Source: Blastomyces gilchristii SLH14081 (lineage: Eukaryota > Ascomycota > Eurotiomycetes > Onygenales > Ajellomycetaceae). From it: a stretch of 39,593 nucleotides of DNA. The notes under the pieces were generated by a model, which was not told the DNA's origin, did not search any database, and saw nothing but the letters and a program-made list of their open reading frames with translations. This document shows positions 32,079 through 39,593 of the stretch, piece by piece. Numbering within the stretch: position 1 is the first letter of the stretch; each line of letters begins with the position of its first letter. The stretch is taken from contig NW_003101680.1 of assembly GCF_000003855.2 (NCBI RefSeq), forward strand, positions 4,757,854 through 4,797,446, given 5' to 3'. The translations under genes were made by a program, and so were the position numbers.

Positions 32079-35000
32079 TTAGCTTTCTCCTTTTAGAAGC
32101 AGTTTTCATCAGTCAAGAGCTGCTGTTTCAGATATCACAGAACTCAGAGTTCAGATCAGTTGATTATAGCTGACTCATTTTACAAGACATTGTTAGCTAT
32201 AGCTGTGAAGTCTCTCATTGAGAATATTCTCAATCTCTCACTCAAGCTCATTATCTTCTTCTATTATGCCTGGCAGCTGTCAGTTGAAAGTCAGTTGAGA
32301 AGAGAACAGATCAGTGATAGTGCAGTGAAGCAAGCTTGTGTAAAAGATATTATGAATCTCTGATGATGTGTTAAGACAGTAGTTATGACTATCTAGAACT
32401 TCTATCACTTTATACTTGATATAACAGTAATTCAGTGTATAAGATGAATATGTGATTTATATGTTCTTAAGATTCAATCATATCAAGTCTTCTGTCTTAT
32501 ATTGTTCAGTAGAGTCTTGATGAACATTAATTTGATTCTCTTGATCTTGTTTCACAGTTGTCATGAAGGCCTCTGCTCAGTTACAGACATCTCAGAGCTT
32601 TGTTACTATATTATCAGTGATCTGAATTGAACTGCAGAAGTTCAGTGTGAACTGTGTGATCTCTAGAAGATTCAACATCTTTATATAGTAACTGTGTGTA
32701 AGAAAGAACAGGCTTATATCTGTTGAAATAATATCTCATTCATTGATAGTGATCTCTGCATGTAGAAGCAGGTCATGTCAATCATCTTATAAGTGATTGC
32801 AGAACTTATAGAGATAATTCTTTATAATCTGAATTATTCATTCTGATACATTATCAGTCTCAGAGTGATAGACAGTTGACAGACAGTGTATAATCTTGAG
32901 AACTTGACAGATTCTTGTTCAGAAAGTGCTCATGAATTGATAGTCTTAATCTGATACTATGAATTTCAGTAATTCATATATCTGATAGAACAGACTCTGT
33001 AAAAAAGCTTCAGTGACTTGTTCAGTATTTATCTTATTACAAGATTTTAATATTACATTCTTACTTAATCAGTTTATAATGATCAAAATATTTCTACAAT
33101 TCTTACTCTCAGAGAGATTAATAGTGAAGTTAATTATTACATCTTATCAGATTCTATCAGAGATATTAAGTGATTTCAGTAGACCTTTTCTACAGTTCTT
33201 TCATAAGATAATGAAAGAACAATAGTTATAGTTTTGAATGAAATGTCTGATGCTGTTTGATATCTCAGGTCAGTAGATCTCTTAAGAGATTATTTAATAC
33301 AATTGTTCATAATCTGAGTGACTGATCATACATGAATCATGTATCTCTTGCATTATCTGAGTATATAAGAGTTTGAAGTGAGGGACTCAATGTTGTTCAT
33401 GAAACTACAGAGTGTTATTATTATCAATTGAGTATTCTGAGATATTGATTCTTATATGTAGTTTTGAAAGGAATTAAAATGCTTCATAATATACTACTTC
33501 AGTGAGTGCTTGAAGAAGTTTATCAGTTTGAGCTGTTACATGTTATAATTCATTCAGTGTAGATTCAGAAGAAGTTGAGATATCAGTATCAGTGTCAGTA
33601 TCAGTGTTAATGACAGTTCAGAGAGAGAGTGTTCTAATCAGAGAAGTATATATAGTGTCATGAACTATTTCATCTGAATTAACTAATATCTTCAGATTCA
33701 AGAGCTGATGCTCTCAGTTCATTCAGTGAGTATCTGTTACATTGAATGATATATCTTACTCTCATTAAGAGAGGGCATCTGTCATTGAGTTCTAACTGTC
33801 AGAACAGTAGTGTATTATAAAATGAAAGTGACTTAAAAACTCAGATCATCATATCTATCATTCAGTGAGTTTATAGATAGTTGTGAAGTGCTTGAGATTC
33901 TTATGATCTGTGATTATCTCAAATTCAGAGATGCTTCAAAGTTCAGAGTCTTATTCTTCTAGACAGTGTATAATCATGAGAAGTTTCTTGTTATAGATCT
34001 CATAGTTGCATTCAGCAGGACTCAGTTTCTTAGATATAAAGACACATGATTATAGAACATCTTCATCATCATATTACAATATAGCTTCTTCTGTGATATA
34101 ATCAGAGAAATCAGCTTCAATAACTATTTTATAATCAGAATTAAATGTTATAAGCAGAGAAGTATTAATAAACATCTTCTTTATCTGTATAAATATAGCT
34201 TCAGTGTTCACTGATCATTGAAATACTGAGTTCTTCTTAGTGAGTTCTGTAAGTGATCTGATGATATCTGAGAAGTTTTATATAAATCATTAATAGAAGT
34301 TAGTAAATCTGATGAAGCTTCATACATCTTTTACAGTGTGTGAGGCCTCTCATTCAAGAATAGCAGAGATCTTCTCAGAATTCATTCAGATTTCCTTATC
34401 AGCTTCTATGATACAGTCTAGATATTTTGTACTTTTAATCCCAAAATTACACTTGTCTATATCTATCAGCAGTTCTGCTTCTCATAGCTGTTGTAATATC
34501 TTTTACACATGTTCTTGATATTCTTTTCTGAATTCATTAGTGAAGATGAGAATGTTATCAAGATATACAGATATGAATTCATCAAGAAAATCTCAGAGTG
34601 CTCAGTTGATATACTTCTGAAATGTACTGAGAATGTTAGTCAGTTCAAAGAGTGTGACTACTCAATCAAAGAGATCATATTATGTTCAGAATGCTGTAAG
34701 TCACTCATCTTCTTCAGTGATGCAGATCTTATGAAACACAGTGATGATATCTAACTTTATAAATTATTGAGCTTGTTCAATGTGAGCTAGAGTTTCATTA
34801 ATAAGAGATAAAGAATAACAGTTCTTCTTCATTAATCTGTTCAATTCTTGATAATTTATGCAGAACTGAAGTCCTTCACCTGATTTCTTTGTAAAGAGGA
34901 TAGGAACTGCAGTGAAAGAGTTACTAATGTGTATGAATTCTTTATTTAACAGATCATTGAGTGTCTTTTGAAGAAGAAGAAGTTCATCTCAGAACATGTT

Positions 35001-35700
35001 ATAAAGAGAGCTCTATGATGATTCAGAGTTCTTGTCATTCTTCTTTTTCAACTTGATACTGTGGTTCACTTCTAAACCTTGTAAGAGAGGTAGGTTTGTA
35101 GCATTATTATCTTATTAAAAAACATCTAGATATTCATGATATTATTGAGAGAGTTTTGTATAAGAATCTGTTATTGTAACACAGAATAACTTTTCTAGAG
35201 TCTTTTTAATATTGATCAGACTGGTGAAATAAATTAATATATGATTCTACTATCAGTAATTCTTTCAGTGACTTCTTTTTCTAAGCATTTCATAGGTGTT
35301 GACAGAGATCTGTGTCAGGTTCATAGTCTTGTGAATATCATCCTTGTGAACTCTATCATTGTTAGAGAATATTAAACTCCTGTTTCAAGCATTTAATAAG
35401 ATACCTTGTTCAGATAGTCAGACAAGTTCTAATATAAGATTATAATTAAGATTATCAACTTCATATATGTAGATGTCTTCATACTGATATTCTCTAATAT
35501 CTATATTTAGTTTCATCATGTAACAGATACAAATATCTTTTAAATTATTAAATTCTGCAAGAAGTTGAGATTTTAATAAGAGAATACACTGAAGGTTATG
35601 ATATCTTATGACTGAAGATTTAAGCATTGTATAGTGATATAGACTGCTGTCTATCATGGCTTTCATATTATATATATTGTTGATCACAGTAGATACAAGA
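32079..35700 (-). pseudogene. Gypsy C pol remnant: protease, RT, RNase H, integrase
   Basis: Protease at 35418-35700: AMIDSSLYHYTML at about 35620-35660 corresponds to the aLIDSGAxxxfi active site with Gly changed to Ser. RT at about 34290-34890: KKSGEGLQFCINYQELNRL, then KLDIITVFHKICI, then the catalytic box as YLDN (34554-34565, second Asp changed to Asn), then IDKCNFGIKSTKYL. RNase H at about 33890-34290: [19 protein letters not shown]. Integrase and C-terminal region at about 32100-33450. Products would process the polyprotein, copy the RNA, remove it and integrate the cDNA. Several stops and lost catalytic residues show it is dead. Confidence 0.85.
32081..32096 (-). promoter_or_regulatory. 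Polypurine tract of gypsy C
   Basis: On the minus strand AAAAGGAGAAAG lies two to three bases before the 3' LTR. This is the expected plus-strand DNA primer site and fixes the element's orientation. Copies A and B have comparable purine runs in the same place. Confidence 0.7.
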
Positions 35701-35835
35701 ATTGTATTCATTGTCATTTTCTCTTTAAATTATTGTTATTTGATCTCTTCAAGCTCCTGTTGGTGAATTTAGACAGAAGCTAATCTTTTCCCTGTTTTAT
35801 CACAGTATTCTCATAGTTATCTTTCAAATTCTTCT

Positions 35836-37111
35836 CTAATGTAACATGGTTGACACAGACAGATGCTGATTCATTCTTTGAGTGAGAAGATACATAGACT
35901 GATCAACAGTTAAAAGCAATATACTCTGATTGATTACAGTTAATGCACACTTCTTGTTGACATCAGTCAGTGACTTCTTTGAGAGTGATCTCAGAAACTC
36001 AGAAACCTGTTCAGACAGTGAAGACCCTTGCTTATACATAGATATTTGAGTCTACTCAATTCATAGCATCTGCATCATTATTATTCTTCAGCACAAGTGT
36101 ATGAGTGACTGAGATGTAATATCTTCTATCACTGTTCTGTATACTCTTGAGCTTGATAAGACAGTTGTTCAATGTTCAGAGCTGTGTGCAGAAGTCTTCA
36201 TAAGTTAAGTCTTTATTTATACTTATAAGAGTCTGTAAGAGTTTGAAAGTTAATGTCTTCTTGAGCATACTAATCTTCATTCAATTCTCTCAAGATTGAT
36301 CATCTGCTTCTAAGATTTTGATGTTAAAGTCCGGAATGAATATTGTAAGAGAAGTGTTTCTCTGTCAGATACTCTGTAATCAATCTAATACTTTCTGTTG
36401 TATAACAGTGTCTTAGAACAGAATATCAAGATGTTTGATGATATTATCAGATGTTCATAACACTGGTTCACATGCTTTCATTCATGAATAAAACTTCTGT
36501 TTCATATAATTGTTCAATTATTCATTAATATATCAATCTTGATTAGTTAATAAACTGATCACATCTTCATCTACACTCAGTTTTACAAGCATTTTCATTC
36601 TCTATGATGAGTAGAGAGTGAGATCAGAAGTATTGAAATATGTGAAAATATCTAAGCATTCTTTCAGTACTTTTGTAGATGCTGAAGTTACATGAATTAA
36701 TTGTTGAATTTCTTCATATTGAAGCTGTTAAGTGACATGCATGTCAGCTATCTATTATTATTGTAATTTCAACATTGCTTAGAGTCACTGTGATATCACT
36801 TCTATGCTTGTGTTCAAGAATTCTCTCATATTATTGTTAGACATGATTATATTGATTATTGAATGTGTAATTGTATGAATATCTCATATGTCTGAGATGT
36901 CAGAACTCTCAGATCTTTCACTGATATTCTCTTATAAGATGTTACTCTCTTTATAAGATCTTGTTACAGAGTCAGAGTGACTGATAAGCAAGCTTCTATC
37001 TGAGAACTTGATATCTGTTTAACTGTTTCTCTATTTCTTACATATTGTTATGTGTTTGAATATCTCAGTGAGTAATCATTTCTAATAAGAAGACAATGAA
37101 TATTTTTCTAG
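35836..37111 (-). pseudogene. Gypsy C gag remnant with CCHC knuckle
   Basis: The gag region follows the 5' LTR on the minus strand. A CX2CX4HX4C zinc knuckle is visible at 35906-35947 as CINCNQSEYIAFNC, where the His is Tyr by C-to-T change; copies A, B and D retain His but have lost other residues. The N-terminal part is helical and heavily interrupted. No convincing tRNA primer-binding site was found next to the LTR at 37111, which may be due to mutation. Confidence 0.75.
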
Positions 37112-37482
37112 TGTAAGAGGCCTACACTAAATAGATCAGTATAATATTGATAGGTCTTATATAACAAAGAGAAAAATGTTAGAGAAGAAAAAGAAAGAGA
37201 AAGTGTGAGAATCAGTGATTGAAGTGAATATTTATATGTGTATGTGATGATGTACATAGTGAGGCTTCAGAGCGGAAGAATCTATACACGTTCATAGCAG
37301 CTGAGAATTAGCAATTGAGAATGACTGAGAATTGAAGCATATGCATTCAAGAATGAAGCGGAGAATCTATACGCGTTCGTGGCAGCTGAGAATCAGAGTG
37401 TACGCGTTTGAGAATGAAGCAGTTGAAATCTGTGAAGTGTAACGGAATAGTCTATATGATTGATCAGGCGCAGCCCGTTACA
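37112..37482 (-). repeat. Right (5') LTR of gypsy C (371 bp)
   Basis: It begins TGTAAGAGGCCTACACTA and ends GCGCAGCCCGTTACA. It retains more CpG (for example ACGCGTTCGTGG near 37371) than the left LTR. For the minus-strand element this is the promoter-bearing LTR. Same length as its partner, with the 62-bp tandem unit. Confidence 0.9.
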
Positions 37483-38768
37483 ACTGATCTTTATTCACAG
37501 CATTTTATAGACTCTGTGAAAAAGTCTTCTCTCACAGGCATTTCATTGCCTGTATTCTCAGAGATTATTATCTCTCAATTCTTTCAATATTGAAAGGTCT
37601 TCAGTGTCAACTGTGAAAAAATTTCACAGACTTCATTTCTGAATGCATCAGTCTCACACTGACTGAGTAAATTAGAATTAAAGTGATTCAGTATTGTGAT
37701 ATCTGTAAAAGCTTACTTTAATTCTGCAAATACTCTCACAATGTCTTGAGTGAGAGTAAACAGTCTTATTTTCCTATCTTTAACACTTCTCTTTAACAGA
37801 TCTATAAGAGAAGCAGTAATTCATGAATATGCATAGATAAATCATCTATAGAAATTCACAAATTCTAGAAATATCTGCATCTTATGATACATTCACAGTA
37901 TCAGCCAGTTCTTAATAACAGAGACTCAGCTTTTGTTCATTGAAATGTCATTAATCTCAATAATATAACCTAAGAAATCAATCTCCTGCATGTAGAACAA
38001 GCATTTTTCAGTGTTTATATAGAGTTAATACTGTCTCAAGCAACTCAACACTTCTCAAATATAAGTATCATATTCTTATTCTGTTTTTGAGAAGATTAGA
38101 ATATCATCTAAGTATACTATGCAGAAGACATTGACAAGATCTCACAGTATCTTATTTGTATAGATCTGAAAGATGACTGAAGTGTTACAAAGATTAAAAG
38201 ATAAAACAAGATACTTGAAATTGCTGTACTTGATATAAAAAGCTGTTTTTCAAACATCATCTTTATTAACTCTGATTCTATGATAGATATTCTGTATATT
38301 AATCTTTGAGAATATCTTTGCTTCAGATAATTGATTAATTATCTTATTAATTAATAATAATAAATAGTAATTCTTAACTGTTATCTTATTGAGATCTCTG
38401 TAGTCTATACATAGGCATAGTCTACTATTCTTCTTAAGTATAAATAGTATAAGTGCCTCTGTCAGACTCTTCAATGAGTATATTCAGTTCTTTAATTATG
38501 CTTTCTCAAGATATTTACACAGAACATTCAATTTCTTTACTGATAAGTTATAAAGAGACTCATACAGCATCATTGCATCATCTTCAAGACAGATATTATA
38601 TTATATCTTGATATCAGAGAACTTCACTACTTCTCTTTTCAAAAAGACATTCTTATAATCTGTAAAGAGATATTATATTTATTTATCTTCAATGATGAAT
38701 ACTGCTGCTAATCTTACAGTGAGAGTGATAACTTCTTTATCTATTCTTAAGTCTTAGTCATCTGCTAC
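37483..38768 (-). pseudogene. Gypsy-2 reverse transcriptase and RNase H start remnant
   Basis: The minus strand gives KKNSRLCLCIDYRDLNKIT (38390-38440), the fingers motif of gypsy RT, then KINIQNIYHRIRV, the catalytic YLDD box intact in VYLDDILIFSKTE (38103-38114 for YLDD), FLGYII (37958-37976), and the start of RNase H up to the gypsy C insertion point. The longest uninterrupted piece is 38250-38474. Many TGA and TAA codons interrupt the frame. The 5' part (gag, protease) is lost beyond the hAT insertion at 38769. Confidence 0.88.
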
Positions 38769-39593
38769 TAGACTGATTATGTGACCGTGTCTGAGACCAG
38801 AATCAAACTTTACAGTTATCACATTGTCTAAAAGCATTACTTCTGATTGTGATTTGTGTTTATTACATTGATCTCAAATTACATTATTTGAAATATTAAA
38901 GATCTCAGATTCACTTTTCAAATAAAAATCTAGTTCTGAATAAAGAATATGTTTAAATTCTTAGTCACATTTTCATTCTGATCTCATTATTGAGAATGGC
39001 ATTAAATGAGATTATGAAATCACTTCTCACTTACATAATATCATAACATAGTACTCATTTGTTGAAAATTCAATAGAAAGTGTTATTAAATATCATTACT
39101 TTTCTGAACACAGATTATAATTCAGATAATTTTAATTATGAAAAAAATATAAAATACAAAAAAAAAATAAAAAACAAAAAATAAAATAAAAATAAGAAAA
39201 AATCAGAATGAAAAAAAAAAAATAAAAAAAAAGAGAAAGAAAAAAAAAAAATAAAAGAAAAAGAAAAAAATAAAAAATAAAAATAAAAAAAATCAAGATT
39301 GCAGAGCTGCAGTACTCTTGAAATACTTACTTCTCAGAGTCTTTACAATATTTATTATTAATTACATATCTCTTACAGTGAGAGTAACACAGCTGTAATG
39401 AGTTATTATCTTAACACTATCTAATAAATAATCAGTATATATCTGTATAAATGTGAATATTTAGAAAATATACACTTAAAAAGTGTGATCAGAGTGAACT
39501 CTGCTGTCACTTGAATAATATTAAGAACAGATCACTGAAATTGATGACGCTGTCATCTGCCAACGAATACGATATATGAAGAGAATCCTGAGA
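38769..39593 (+). mobile_element. Second large hAT element, left part, cut by window edge
   Basis: It starts TAGACTGATTATGTGACCG and parallels the left arm of the 23024 element for its whole visible length, including the A-rich tract (39140-39292) and the CACTTAAAAAGTGTGATCAG segment. It inserted in gypsy-2 upstream of RT; the left flank is TCTGCTAC (38761-38768). The last 45 or so bases (from about 39548) carry more C and CpG and align less well with the other copy. Confidence 0.85.

Larger units (their letters stand above)
31708..37482 (-). mobile_element. Ty3/gypsy copy C, full length (5,775 bp) with perfect target duplication
   Basis: Two 371-bp LTRs (31708-32078 and 37112-37482) flank a complete minus-strand gag-pol. 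Identical ACTGA at 31703-31707 and 37483-37487 is the 5-bp target duplication typical of gypsy integrases. It sits inside the RNase H domain of gypsy-2. By eye, the two LTRs differ only by C/T and A/G transitions, with no length difference. It is the best reference copy for the family. Confidence 0.93.
30241..38768 (-). mobile_element. Second Ty3/gypsy family (gypsy-2), split by gypsy C
   Basis: Two minus-strand pieces, 30241-31707 (part of RNase H, then integrase) and 37483-38768 (RT and start of RNase H), join across gypsy C once one ACTGA duplicate is removed. The order RT, RNase H, integrase is gypsy-type, but residues differ from copies A-D, so it is another family. The gag side is cut by the hAT copy at 38769 and the left end is undefined. 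Confidence 0.85.

Noticed and set aside
32160..37593. Plus-strand frames inside gypsy C (32160-32363, 33013-33225, 34312-34754, 37408-37593)
   Set aside because: They are shadows of the minus-strand pol gene and LTR; the recognisable RT, RNase H and integrase motifs are on the minus strand.
1..39593. CRISPR array, rRNA genes, or a bacterial or organelle origin
   Set aside because: No regularly spaced repeats and no rRNA-like segments were seen; LTR and LINE retrotransposons, a SINE and intron-like sequences indicate a eukaryotic nuclear genome.

Overview
The window is a gene-poor, AT-rich block of a eukaryotic nuclear genome, most likely a filamentous ascomycete. It is built almost entirely from decayed, nested transposable elements. 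The evidence is fungal-type Ty3/gypsy retrotransposons, LINEs with two ORFs and a C-terminal RNase H, a hAT DNA transposon with short fungal-type introns, a tRNA-derived SINE, and heavy C-to-T/G-to-A mutation of repeated DNA that resembles repeat-induced point mutation (RIP). No intact protein-coding gene is convincing. One 149-base run of N (17720-17868) is an assembly gap.

Layout. 1-2756: a minus-strand LINE with ORF1 (1155-2756, gag-like, CCHC knuckles) and the start of ORF2 (endonuclease, running off the left edge). 3770-4414: a small island of higher GC with an internal duplication and a long open frame of unknown meaning. 4396-5935: a truncated gypsy copy (D). 6448-6953 and 8429-8568: two copies of a 506-bp MITE. 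8569-9175: the 3' end of a plus-strand LINE. 9219-15463: gypsy copy A, complete but with a SINE in its right LTR. 15485-20906: gypsy copy B, split by nested MITEs and truncated on its right side. 20907-23015 and 28822-30240: poorly understood sequence with two gene-like remnants, interrupted by a MITE (22289-22814) and a 5,790-bp hAT element (23024-28813). 30241-38768: a second gypsy family, split in its RNase H domain by full-length gypsy copy C (31708-37482, 371-bp LTRs, ACTGA target duplication). 38769-39593: the left part of a second large hAT copy, running off the right edge.

Relationships. The four gypsy copies A-D are one family in two LTR subfamilies, all on the minus strand. The large hAT elements and the MITEs share termini, and several copies have 8-bp target duplications, so the large element looks like the parent of the MITEs. 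The order of insertion can be read from nesting: gypsy-2 came before gypsy C; gypsy A came before the SINE; gypsy B came before MITE 3a, which came before MITE 3b.

The most unusual signal is the mutation spectrum. CpC/GpG and CpG are almost absent while CpA/TpG remain common, and tryptophan codons have decayed to TGA rather than TAG. This differs from the CpA-dominated RIP of Neurospora. The SINE, a 94-bp insertion in copy A, MITE 3b and the 3.8-4.4 kb island stand out as largely unmutated. All calls come from reading the sequence by eye; no database search was possible.
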